Origin: Cutaneotrichosporon cavernicola
Lineage: Eukaryota > Basidiomycota > Tremellomycetes > Trichosporonales > Trichosporonaceae
Assembly (NCBI RefSeq): GCF_030864355.1
Contig: NC_083398.1
Span: 1,674,001-1,738,000, forward strand
Direction of reading: 5' to 3'
DNA length: 64,000 nucleotides
Shown: one piece after another, positions 1 through 10,011 of the stretch
Layout: every line of letters starts with the position of its first letter
Numbering within the stretch: position 1 is the first letter of the stretch
Notes under the pieces: generated by a model
The model's input: only the letters and a program-made list of their open reading frames with translations
What the model was told of the DNA's origin: nothing
The model's database searches: none
Made by a program: the position numbers and the translations under genes

Positions 1-3000
1 GAGACGGACCCGCTTCTGCAGAGAACGGGACTGGGGTTGGGCCTGAGTGGACTTGGAAGCTCTGGCTAAGCTGGGCACGGATGTGCTCACGAGCATCAGG
101 ATTGGCTACCTGCCGCGCGGCTGCCTCGCTGAGGTGGACCGCGTCGCCGCGGAACGTGGAACGGCCGGAGCTGAACGACCTACGAGCGTACCCAGTGCAA
201 GGCTTTTGGTGGAGGTGTTTCTTGGACGAGTCGGCGGGGGAAAGGGCGCACCTATCCGCTTTATCCGGCGTGTCGTTTTGCGTGGTTGGAAGAGTGGAGG
301 CTGGATCGTGGCCGCCAGTGAAAATGGGTAGAAGCGGGAGGTATTCCCGATCCTCAGGCGCCGCAGTCGAGCCCAGTTTGGTGTCCTTGATGCCTTGAGC
401 CTCGCGCCATGTTTTGAGGTCATCGGCGTCATATGTCGGGATGAACAAGCCGTCCTGGTATCGGGCACCCGTGACTCGCGCTCGCGGTGCGGACGACACC
501 GCTGACTTGTCACTTGGAGGCGTTGGCGGGGCCGTAGTACCATACGTCGCTATGGTGTTGCTGGAGGGGGGAGTAAATCTCTTGCCATCAGGGGTCCTGG
601 GTGGTGAGGAGCTGGGTTCGTTCGGGCGAGGCTGGTTTAGGGGAGACGAGGCCATATGCGACATGAACAACCTGGTCATCGGGCTCCCCTGCTGCATGCT
701 CGGCACCGATGGCGCCATCATGCCCGGGTATGCCCCGAACCCCATTGGCCACATCACCTGGCGTGTCAGCGGTCTTCCACCGTTTGACTCACGGGCATCA
801 TCATGCCCTGTAGCTCGCCGCCGTAGTTGCCGTGCGCCGGAACTACCATGGCGGAGCACATCATTGCTGGCATTGTAGGCGGGCCGCCGGTGGCATTCAA
901 CCACGGCGCGATCTGCTCAAGGGGCGGTGAAGCAGCAGAGTGGGAGAACGAGAACTTAGGGAGCGCCGGTGGCGATGGAGGTGAGTACTGAGATACAATC
1001 GACGGGCTGATTGCACGTCCGACGCTGTCGATGAACATCTCACGGGCCTGGACATCGTGCGGCAAAACCTGACGCTCCTCAACCCTCAGGGTAGAGCCGA
1101 ACGACACAGCGCCGTTCTGGCGATTAGTGTCTCACTGACAACCATGACTTACCTCCTTCTTGATAGCGACGCTCGCGGACAGCGGGTCCTGGAACAGGAT
1201 ACGCGCATTGCCAAACGTGGCTTGCTTCAAACTCGTCCTGTGTGGGTTATATTCAATTGCCGCCTGGGACGTGAGCTCGGAGACATCAATGACTCACAAT
1301 GCGACCATAGCGCTCGAAGCGCTTCAGCAACGTGAGCTGTGTCTCCTGCTCCTTGGTGATGCGCCCGACGAAAATCGCCGCGTCGTCGACAAACCGCGAC
1401 CGCCCATTTATGATCTCTTCGCGGAGCAGACGCCCGCGGTACATCGGCACAAGCTTGCGGACCAGGCCGGGACACGTCGACCCCGTCGAGGACGGGCGAC
1501 TCGGTCCAGTGTCCTCTGCCGGCGTTGGTCCACATGTCGGTTGAGCCGTGATCGCCACACCGAGATGCCCACTCTTTGGCCTGCCACTAGCCGACTGGCT
1601 GGCCTTGGTGCCTTTCGAGCTTATTCTACGAGACGAAGCGACCTCCGAAGGGGCAATGGAAGGGAGAGTCGAAGGGCTTTTAAGTGGGATGACAGAAGCT
1701 GGAGTGGGAGGATAATCAGCAAGATTTTCCTCTCCCTTCGTGGTCAATTGTACCTCCGCCGGGCCCACGACGTTGACTGTGACTAGGTGGGATGCCTCCG
1801 AACCTGGCTGAGTGGTGGCAGGGGAGGGACAAGGAGTATGCTCTTCGGGCTTTGTGATGCGGATAGTGATTCCCGGCATTTGGCGGACAGTCTGACATAT
1901 GAGTACGGACTCCATCACTCCCAACTCACCGTGAGGAGTTCTTCCAGGTCACGGTGACCAGCTCCGCACTCGAGAATCCAGCCGTGGTTTGTCCGCTCTG
2001 ACGGCTTAGTAATGTTGATGATGTCCACGAAACAGTCAACAAGCTCGACGATAATCTGAAAACATGTCAGGAAGGCGACATAGGTGGGGTGTTACCTCCT
2101 TCTCCGGGTTACGGCGTCTGAAGTTGATCTTTCGGATCTCGAGGCACGCTTTTCCCGTTTCCCTCTCAGCTTGCTCAAACCCGGGCCTTGGGTCAAACCC
2201 AGGACCGGCAACGAAGACTCGATAGAACAGACGCTGGCCTCGGTGAGCGAGATTCGGAACCGCCCACACAGAGACTTCCTCGGGGAGGGCACTGGTGTCC
2301 AAGTCGCTTGCCTCCACCTGTGCAAACCCTCCAAAGCTCGGAGACGCTGGTCGCGACCCAGCGTCTGGCCTTGGCCCAGTAAGCTTGATCCAAATGTGGT
2401 GAGTATACACCGTGGATGGGACCCGATTGATCTTGATATCAAAAGGGATGCTAGTGGTACGGCTCGCCGACTGGAATGTGCAGTGGATGCTTCTGGGGTC
2501 GTCCAGAAGCTCGTAAACTGACTTCTCCTCCTGTGAACGTCAGTGAATGCAGCGAGCTCTAACTCACCTTAAAGACGACGAAGACCGTGTCTGCAACATC
2601 GACCTCGTGATTCATCGACTGCCTGGGCGGTCAGAGTCGGTCGGGCACAGTGCTTACACCAGACGGATGGGCCCGTACTTGCTGAAGTGTTGAAGCATGA
2701 GACTCTTGAGATTGTCAGGGCGAAAGGGAAAAGGAGTCCTGGGGTCAGCCCCAGATGAACCAGAAGCTTACGTGATACAGATGCGGCGTGAGGTGAACAG
2801 CGGGTTGTGCATGGGATGCAGCTCCTGCCGCCAGAACTTGGTCGGGTGTGGCCACCACCGCTTGAATCCTCCTGGTTGAGAGCTCTGGCCATGTACGGGC
2901 CGGTGGGATGGTGTGACCGAGGCAGGGGAGAGTGGCGTACAGGTTTTCGATGGAAGGTAACGAACCCCGGTAGGCTGCGCTGAGGGTGGGTTGACCGTGA

Positions 3001-4135
3001 CGTTAGCAGGGCTGTCACTGTCCTCTGGCCGTTCCAATTTCGGAGAAGACAACGCCATCCTCGGTGACGTGCCAGAGTCATCCGAGTAATAAACAGTCGT
3101 CGGAGCGATTGCCTCTCGGGCACTGTCGGGGCGGGCAGGAAGGTCGTCATGGTCATTGTTGTCATCCAGAGCTGGCGTCTTGAGCTCAAGCCCAGCAGCG
3201 AGTTCCGGTTCTGTAAAGTCGGCGGGCGAGACACTGGCGACCCAGTTCTTGCACCGGCTAACAGGAGACGACCAGCCTCCGCCGTCCTTCGGCTGGTTGC
3301 CAGGCGGCAGGCGTGGCTGCTCGGCTACGGCCGGTGAGGAAGGTTGGGAAGGTGGGACGTGTCCGTGTCCCCACGTGCGTGGGTTGGGAACCTCGGTGAA
3401 GTTGGCATCGGTGTTGAGATACTTCGGCACGATGCCAGGGCGAAACCTGCTCTTCTTAAACTTGTGGATCTCTCCCTCCCAAGTCGGGACGGCGGAGGTG
3501 CTGGACATGCTGTTCTGGTGGGTCGAGGGAAGGTGGGTTGGGATATTCTGCTGATCCCCGCAGGGTTCTGATGGCGGGAAAAGATCGTCTCGAGCGGCAG
3601 GGGTTATGTTGCCGTCGCTGTGGACGCCGCTCGTCATGCGCTGTGTCACAGTCGACTGCGGCTGAGTCGCATGGTCGCTTTCAGTTTGCATGCTGGACGT
3701 GACCTCCGTGGGGCCTTCATGATCAAGGCCCGGAGGCTGGGTTGGGAGTTGGTCACTGTTAGCGCCGGGAGTGTTGGGACTGGGTTGCCTAGAGTGGCGT
3801 AGCTGGGATTAGCCAGGAAGGTAGATATACAGTACATACCTTCAGAATACGGCGTTTGGTCTTGGGGGTGGCATCCTCAACCTTGCATCAGCGGCCAAGA
3901 GACGCTGTGCTCACAGGTGCCGGCGTGTCCTCGCGGCCGTCGCTGAAGTAATGTGGGGTGCCTTGGCTGGTGGCAGGCTTAGGGCGACCGAGGCCGTAGC
4001 CTGTGCTGGCACTGGCGGGCCAAGATCCGTCGCGGTTGCGGAGGTGGCGAGTCTGGCTGGGCTAGGGTTAGTAGGGAAGTCTGCAGTGCCGGGGCGTACC
4101 TTGCCGTAGCTCCTTTCACCAAAGCATCCTGACAT
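1..4135 (-). CDS. RRM-containing RNA-binding protein, 3' end cut by the window edge
   Basis: Multi-exon minus-strand gene. The start at 4135 (MSGCFGERSYGK) is followed by a 38-nt intron at 4099-4062. The next exons encode a Ser/Pro-rich disordered region (about 4061-2770). A stretch around 2760-2400 looks like a first, degenerate RRM (NLKSLMLQHFSKYGPI) and runs into a segment starting HHIWIKLTG. A second RRM-like domain lies at about 1370-1060, with RNP2 IFVGRI and a weak RNP1 (FGNARILF). The tail is Pro/Gln/Met-rich and still open at base 1, so the C terminus lies outside the window. Introns of 35-45 nt with CTAAC or CTGAT branch boxes join the frames at 4099, 3860, 1280, 1140 and 795. An RNA-binding role is inferred from the RRMs only. 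I do not recognise an orthologue; Rim4- or Pin4-type fungal RRM proteins are possible relatives but unproven. Exon joins between 2700 and 1900 are approximate. Confidence 0.7.
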
Positions 4136-5663
4136 GATGAAAGGTGGTGGTGGTGGAGAGGAAAGTAGCGTGGAGGGGAGGAAGCGGCAATCGGAAGCGT
4201 TGAGGGAATGCGAGGGGAAAGGGGATGCGAGTGGGAAGAGGTGGTGCTCTATGACGTGCGCAGCAGGAGAAGGTCACGATCGTCACGAGCGTGAAGGAGG
4301 TGGTGAAGAGTGAGAGACAGTGAGTGAGACAGAGAGAGAGAGATGATAGATACGTGAGGGATGTGAGGAATAAGAGGGATGAGAAACGGCTGAAGAAGAG
4401 AAAGTAGGAGAGTGATGAAGAAAGAGGCGACACCTTCTTCCTTCCCTCTATACGCCCCATCGCCCGCGTGTGTGCGTGTGCCCTACGTAGCTATGTGGCT
4501 GCTCACCTTGCTTGGCCGCGACCACTTGGCCCCCTTGCCCATCATCGTCGCGATTGTCGTTTCGCCGCTTCCAAGTCTTCATTTGCATGCTGCACCACTT
4601 GGGCATCATCTTTAGGCTTACCATTGCACACCTCGAGAACGTTAATCACCATCCCCATATGCCATCAACACGGTCAGGACGAAGGACGCAGCCCGCTACG
4701 CCAACTTCTGGCTGCTGCAGCATTCAGTATAGGTGTCGTTAGGACGATCAGATGGACGCGCGTTCTGCGCTGGGGCTCGGTTTATCAGGAGGTGTGATCT
4801 GTATCATACATCAGTTGGTCAGTCGAGTCGTATCTGAGCAGTTGAGCAAGGTGGGTACATCGAGGCTAACATCGGGATACACTGGCCTCATAACTCAACG
4901 CAATCCGGGCGATCCGCACGTGACCGGCTTTTGTTGATCTCGCACCTCGACCTCTAGGACTAGACTAGGAGGAGCGGTTCCCCACGGATCCCCTTCAGAC
5001 GGCAAAGGTGTGCAGACGCAGACGTTCATACACCCAGCACCAGCATACTGGGCCAGTGCCTCAGCCTAAGTGCCTGCCGTTTATTGTGACCCCAGAAAGC
5101 AGCGTGCCTGTCTCCAGCATGACGGCACTTCTCACCGATTCAGCATTTAAACCTCTCCAATGACGCCGCTGTTGGCGCAGAGACGGCTTCTCAGCATCAG
5201 AGTGAAGTGAATCCCGCGGGTCTTGCGTGGTGCTCGGGGAACATGGGCATCCCAGGACACTTTGAGTGGAGTTCAGGCTCACGGCCAACTCTAATCTTTA
5301 TACGGCCCAACAAAATAGGGCTGTAACATGAAAACGTCGCAAGTCCGGAAAACAGGCACTGGGCGACTCAGGAGCCTTGGGCCTGTTCCGGATAACCCCA
5401 GAACCAGAACGGAGCCGCTCATCCCTGTCCGGGATGGATGAGGGTTTGTGGCAAAACGTCCGCTCAGGTTTGAAAGTCTACCTCTCTCATTCTGCAGCCT
5501 GTTCATGGCCTTTCCAGGATTTTTGTAGCTCGTGCACCTTTTCCCAGTTCCAAGCTCTTGCATGTACATAAGGCCGTCTCCCGTCCTCCCGTTTTCTTCT
5601 CTGTCTCCCGTCCTCCCGTTCCATTATCCGTCTCCCGCTCCCCCACGCTCACACTCATTCGCA
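4136..5663. other. Intergenic, divergent promoters of the RRM gene and the WSC gene
   Basis: About 1.5 kb with no coding exon I can support. Bases 4136-4460 are purine-rich on the plus strand, including a GA run near 4330-4350. That equals a CT-rich leader upstream of the minus-strand RRM gene. The right end is the CT-rich leader of the WSC gene. Short open frames here lack recognisable sequence. Confidence 0.5.
5576..5620 (+). repeat. Direct repeat in the WSC gene leader
   Basis: The 18-mer GTCTCCCGTCCTCCCGTT occurs at 5576-5593 and again at 5603-5620. A degraded third copy (GTCTCCCGCTCCCC) follows near 5630. The repeats lie 44-88 bp upstream of the WSC start codon, in a pyrimidine-rich tract of the kind common around fungal transcription starts. 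A regulatory role is only inferred. Confidence 0.6.
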
Positions 5664-6181
5664 ATGTTCAGCCTCCTCGTCGTCCTTCTTCCCTTCATCT
5701 CGGCGTCGCCGGTCGAACTCGAGACCCGTGACCGAGCCACCACTCCTGCTGGGTGGAAGTCGTACGGCTGCCACTTTGGTGAGTCCAGACTTCTAGACAT
5801 TGACCGGTTCTAGACTGCAAGGCTTACACAGACTGTTACGACGGTATGAACCGCTACCTCCCCCACAAGGCCTACTCGAACGACCTCAACTCGCCTCGCA
5901 AGTGTACAAAGGCCTGCGAGAAGGCCGGGTACAAGTTTGCTGGCGTGCAGTTCGGCAAGGAGTGCTGGTGCGGGAATGAGCTCGGCGGGCAGTTGACCGA
6001 CGACAAGGAGTGTTTCATCCAGGTGAGTCGAGGCAGGCGTCAGCCTGCCGAGAAATGTAAGCTGCCGAGGAGGGCACCGCCGAGGAGGGTAGATTGTAGA
6101 ATTAACTAACCCCAGTGCCCAAAGGCCGCCAAGGAGACATGCGGCGGCCCATGCCGCAACTTCATCTACGGCTTGGCATAA
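5664..6181 (+). CDS. Small secreted protein with a single WSC domain
   Basis: Three exons (5664-5779, 5815-6022, 6116-6181) join to 129 aa. Intron 1 is 35 nt and intron 2 is 93 nt, ending CTAACCCCAG. Residues 1-15 (MFSLLVVLLPFISAS) form a signal peptide. The rest is one cysteine-rich WSC domain: YGCHFDC, then CTKACEKAGYKFAGVQ, KECWCGNEL, and the closing CPKAAKETCGGPC. WSC domains bind carbohydrate in wall sensors and fungal extracellular enzymes. There is no Ser/Thr-rich stalk, transmembrane segment or catalytic domain, so this is not a Wsc1-type stress sensor. It is more likely a soluble secreted or wall-associated lectin-like protein. The first ATG of the longer open frame (5532) was rejected because it would bury the signal peptide. 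Confidence 0.85.
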
Positions 6182-6608
6182 TACCGCGTTGGGATCTGCT
6201 GGGCAGTCGACTCGGTACCACTTGGACAAGCAGTTCAGTCGCTCTTTTGTATGCATGGACATTCTGTGGCTGGGGGATGGGGTAAATGGCGGAAGGGTTA
6301 GGGTTGGGAAGTGGGCCAGGGTTAGAGGGTGGATACGACAAGATAGGACTCTTGAAGACGTAATAATTGTTATTGTTTCAAGTTTGAGCGTTATAAGCTA
6401 AGCATGAGCAAGGTTGTCCAGATTTGGCAACCTCCATTTGCTTGTGCGTAGTAATCAGTATTGATAAGGCACCTTTAATATGCCACGAATAAAAATTAGA
6501 AATACTCCCGCGTCCTCAACTTTCTGAACTCCTCACTTCTTGTAGCCAGCAGTCACTACCACTACGAACGAGCAACCCACCCCGACAACCCCAACCGTCA
6601 CCGCCACC
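6182..6608. other. Intergenic between the WSC gene and NOP10
   Basis: 427 bp holding the 3' region of the WSC gene and the NOP10 promoter. It contains an AT-rich stretch (6360-6510) and a G-rich telomere-like element at 6295-6315, listed separately. No coding sequence seen. Confidence 0.6.
6295..6315 (+). promoter_or_regulatory. TTAGGG-type G-rich element upstream of NOP10
   Basis: Four GGG tracts at 6295-6297, 6301-6303, 6306-6308 and 6313-6315 are separated by 2-4 nt, which fits a G-quadruplex pattern. The core TTAGGGTT (6298-6305) is the reverse complement of AACCCTAA, the known Tbf1 site type in yeasts. It lies about 300 bp before the NOP10 start codon. Function is inferred. Confidence 0.4.
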
Positions 6609-7074
6609 ATGCACCTCATGTACACCCTCGACACCAGCGGCAACCGGTACGTACCCTCCCCCTCCCTCAAGAACAAGCTCACACCAGCGTCTACACCGTC
6701 AAGAAGGCCGTGGCTGGCAAGCCTAGCAAGAGCGCGCATCCCGCGCGCTTCTCGCCCGACGACAAGTTTTCCCGGCACCGCGTGACGATCAAGAAGCGGT
6801 GAGTTGGCGCGCGAGTGCGAACATACGAAGCGTGTGAGGATATGGCCAGGGCGTCCAGACGTCGAGGTTATCGATGTCCACATGTCCAGAATGCGCGAGT
6901 GCAACGCCGGGGAGGATAGCTGCTGCCGAGACGGTCGGGCCTGGGGCGGCAGTGGGCGCAGCTCAATCGAGTCTTCAAGGAGTTGGCAGGCCACCCCTTT
7001 CCAGAACCCGCTGGACCAGCGCTGACCCCAGCTTCGGTATCCTCCCTACGCAGCTGCCTACCAAGCCCCTCTAA
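6609..7074 (+). CDS. NOP10: H/ACA ribonucleoprotein subunit Nop10
   Basis: Exons 6609-6646, 6688-6798 and 7032-7074 join to 63 aa, close to the 58-64 aa usual for the family. The N terminus [13 protein letters not shown] and the block [19 protein letters not shown] are diagnostic of Nop10. The C terminus ends [16 protein letters not shown]. Nop10 is a core subunit of H/ACA snoRNPs with Cbf5, Gar1 and Nhp2. It is needed in the nucleolus for rRNA pseudouridylation and 18S processing. Intron 1 (6647-6687) is 41 nt. Intron 2 (6799-7031) is 233 nt, very long for this window, and ends CTGACCCCAG. The 3' neighbour GT31 gene is convergent, 392 bp away. Confidence 0.95.
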
Positions 7075-7466
7075 GCTGCTGTAGCGACTTGTTGTACGAT
7101 ATGGATACCATGGCTGGAATAGAGGGCGCGGGAGATATGAGGGGATGCCGGATATGATGATATCTACTGATCTCCAAAGGGTTCCCAAACCGGGTCTAGA
7201 GTCTAGTGCTTGTTCTGACGCGTGATGTGGTACTCTGCCGGTTCGTTTAACCTCGTAGAGTGCTCGAGCAAAGATCAGGTGCGTCCTGACCTGCTCCGCT
7301 TGCCTCTGCTTCTAGTTGTCGTCTAGCTGCACGACCTAATCGGGGTCCATGGAGACCTCCTGTCCGGCCTCGCCTCACAAAGTGCGTCTTCTAAATGGGG
7401 GTACGGCTTGTCGCGCCTCTCCACCCCTCGTGGCCCAGGCGAATATTGTCTATCCATGCATTTCTA
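7075..7466. other. Convergent intergenic region, NOP10 and GT31 gene
   Basis: 392 bp between two 3' ends. I see no coding exon, RNA gene or clear repeat; it presumably carries both 3' untranslated regions. Confidence 0.5.
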
Positions 7467-9014
7467 TCACCGCGCGACCATGACGTTGTCCCTTTCCCTC
7501 TGATTCTCCACAGCCACCGGGTCCGGCTTCTTCTTACCGCCCTCGATACTAATGTGCCGCGCAATGCCGTTGCTCGCCTCATACGGTCGTCCCGCCTCCT
7601 TCCAGACGTTGTGCATCCTCTCAGTCTGCTCCTCAAACCACTCGTCCTGTTTGAGCCAGTCTGGTGTGAGCAATGATCGTCGCAGAGCCCCAATCTTCTG
7701 CCGCGTTTGAGGTGCGCCCGACTCGCACTCCCTCGACTGCCCGCATTCCAACCCGTGTTCCAACCCGCACTTGCCCACGCCGACTCACGCAACGCAACCG
7801 TGTCTACTGTCACGAACAGCTGGTTCCAGTCGCCCATGTTCCAGCCATAGTCTAACGGGATCAAGGGGTCCGTCGTATCGTCGAGCGTCGACAGCCACTG
7901 TCCTGTCCTCGCGTCCTCGGTCCTGGAGGCATGCGCAAGGGTGATGTCCGCATTCCCAAGCCAGCTGGCCACTGGCCACGACAACGCATAGGCCAGTCCG
8001 CGGAAGTAGTAGCCGAAGGAGGAGGCGGACCCTTGCGACGTGCCCCAGTAGTAGTTGCGGCTGCAGTCGAGATCAATAAAGCTCGACACAACGTTGGGCA
8101 TGATGAGGAGCGTGTCGTCGTCGGCCTTCATCACGAACCGTGGCCTGCCCTTGACCTGACCTGCACCGGCAAACTTGGCCGCGATCCACTTGAAGTACGC
8201 GTGCGTTTTTCCGTCGTCGATGTTGTCAACAATCTGATGTCAGTGCGGCCTTGGCGCCTTGGCGTACATCGAGGATGATCATGTCCCCAAACTCGGCCAT
8301 TTCTTCCTCGACGTCCTTGGCAAATTTTGCTTTGGCGATGCGCTCTGCAGGTTGAAGCCCTTCGGTCGGCGCCTGCTGTCCGAGAATGAATTTGATGTTG
8401 AAGAGATCGGACGGGAAGTCTGGGATCACGAGGCGCCGCAATCTGGGGTCAGCGGGGAGTCGAGTGAGAGCCATAACCATGAAGGGTGGCGAAGGGACGG
8501 GAAGGCGGATGAGACGGGGAGCGCGGGGTTGAGGGGGACGATGGTGGACGTACAAATCGCGTCGTTCCCTCGCAGGAGCACTCGAGAAGATGCCAAGGAA
8601 CACGAGTGTCCCAGCATTCTCCCCATCGAGCGGCACATCGCACCCAATCTGATGCGGTGGGCGGCTGGAGAGGAGTGCGAAATCTGGCTCGTCCCATTCG
8701 CGCCACACGTCGAGAGGCTTCACATTCTCCTGTGGCAGTTGTAAGTCCTCGGCTACCTTGGCTGCGAGTTCTGTTGCTGCGCGGACCGCTGGATGCCCAT
8801 GGAACGCGTACAGCAGAAGAGTGATGACAGCGATCACGCCGACACCGAAGAGGGCCTTGAGGCGTGATGTGCGGAATGTGCGGGTGGGGCTCGCTACGAC
8901 GGGCAGCGGCATGTTGGAGAGGGGAAAGTTGCGCGGCGCTGCGCGGGGTGATCGGCGGCTCATTGGCGCGCCATGCGGTGGGGGCGGCGACGAGGATGGG
9001 AGGGGCGTCGGCAC
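7467..9014 (-). CDS. Type II membrane glycosyltransferase, GT31 (galactosyltransferase) family
   Basis: Four exons (9014-8554, 8442-8268, 8233-7789, 7660-7467) join to 424 aa. The layout is a short basic cytosolic tail, one membrane anchor at about residues 56-72 (ALFGVGVIAVITLLLYAF) and a lumenal catalytic domain. GT31 blocks are clear: LVFLGIFSSA, RRLVIPDFPSDLFNIKFILG, EFGDMIILD, DDGKTHAYFKW, and the metal-binding DxD-type motif in FVMKADDDTLL. Later YYWGTSQGS and DYGWNMG are also family-like. Such Golgi enzymes add galactose or a related sugar, usually in beta-1,3 linkage. Donor and acceptor cannot be read from sequence. It may act on wall, capsule or glycoprotein glycans. The 529-bp region upstream is shared divergently with TBCA. 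Confidence 0.85.
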
Positions 9015-9543
9015 GCTGTGGATGAGGGAGCGGCGGGGGTGCCAGTTGCTGCAGTGGGCGCCGGTGAAGAGAGAGTTCCTAGGTCGATAGGTTTGGGAGG
9101 GCGCAGTTTACGTGCTGTGAGGGTTGGCGAGGAAGGTGCTACAAAAGTGCTGTTGTTAGATGGCGGAAACGATCGTGAGGTCGTCGTCGAGGTGTACTAT
9201 GCAATGGGGAGTTTGTCAAGTTGAGTTACGGAGGATGGATTGCTGAATTGTTGATTTAGATGGTGCTTGTCTGGAGGAGAGAAAGATACACGACCTCGGT
9301 GGTGCTATGGCCAGCTGCTACCCGCATGGCCAATATGACGACCCTTCTCAGCCAAAGCTCCAAAGAGCTGCAAAGAGAAGCAAAGTGGTGCAAGAAGACA
9401 ATGCGTCAGGCACATGGTTAATCAACCTAATCTTATTTGATCCCGCTATTCCCTTTTGGTACGCACTGACATCACTAGACAGTTAGACCACAAGGCTCTA
9501 GGCTACGCGACGCGTCAACAACTCTCACATAACCCACACAACA
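9015..9543. other. Divergent promoter region, GT31 gene and TBCA
   Basis: 529 bp between two start codons. It becomes AT-richer towards TBCA. No repeats or coding exons recognised. Confidence 0.5.
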
Positions 9544-9950
9544 ATGGCAGATCCCCAGGCCCTCAGACAGCTCAAGATCAAGACTGGTGTCGTCAAGCGG
9601 TACGTAAGCTAGGGTGAGGAGAGGCTGATCCCAGCCTCCATAAGGAGGAGGGCATCTACGAGGACGAGGTGACGGCCGCCCAGGCCAGCGTCGAGAAGCT
9701 CAAGGCGGCTGGTGCTGACGGTGCGGATGTGCGCCAGGCTGTGAGTCTCCCTCTTTACCGGGACCCAGACTGACGACAGGAACGCATCGTCGCCGACTCG
9801 CAGCAGATGATTCCCCGCACACGCAAGCAGCTCGAGGATGCTCTCGTTGCGCTCCAAGACCTCGTGGCCGCGCTGGCCGAGGACAAGGCTGTCGCCGGAT
9901 CGCAGGAGTACCAGGACGCCGTGGCTGCGGTTGAGGCGGCCAGCAAATAG
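9544..9950 (+). CDS. RBL2: Tubulin-binding cofactor A
   Basis: Three exons (9544-9599, 9635-9740, 9780-9950) join to 110 aa, the usual size for cofactor A (yeast Rbl2, human TBCA). The start MADPQALRQLKIKTGVVKRL and the block KEEGIYEDEV are characteristic. The rest is helical with heptad-like spacing and fits the family's three-helix bundle. The protein captures free beta-tubulin in the cytosol and feeds the tubulin-folding pathway, buffering against toxic excess beta-tubulin. Introns are 35 nt (ending CTGATCCCAG) and 39 nt (ending CTGACGACAG). The stop lies 61 bp from the stop of the convergent M64 peptidase gene, so the transcripts probably overlap. Confidence 0.93.
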
Positions 9951-10011
9951 GCCCACGTATTCGGCGAGTAGATGTTATTAGATCTTCTGATGTGCATGTG
10001 ACTAGATATAA

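Noticed and set aside
5532..5663. N-terminal extension of the WSC protein from an upstream ATG
   Set aside because: It would translate a pyrimidine-rich direct-repeat leader and place the hydrophobic signal peptide internally.
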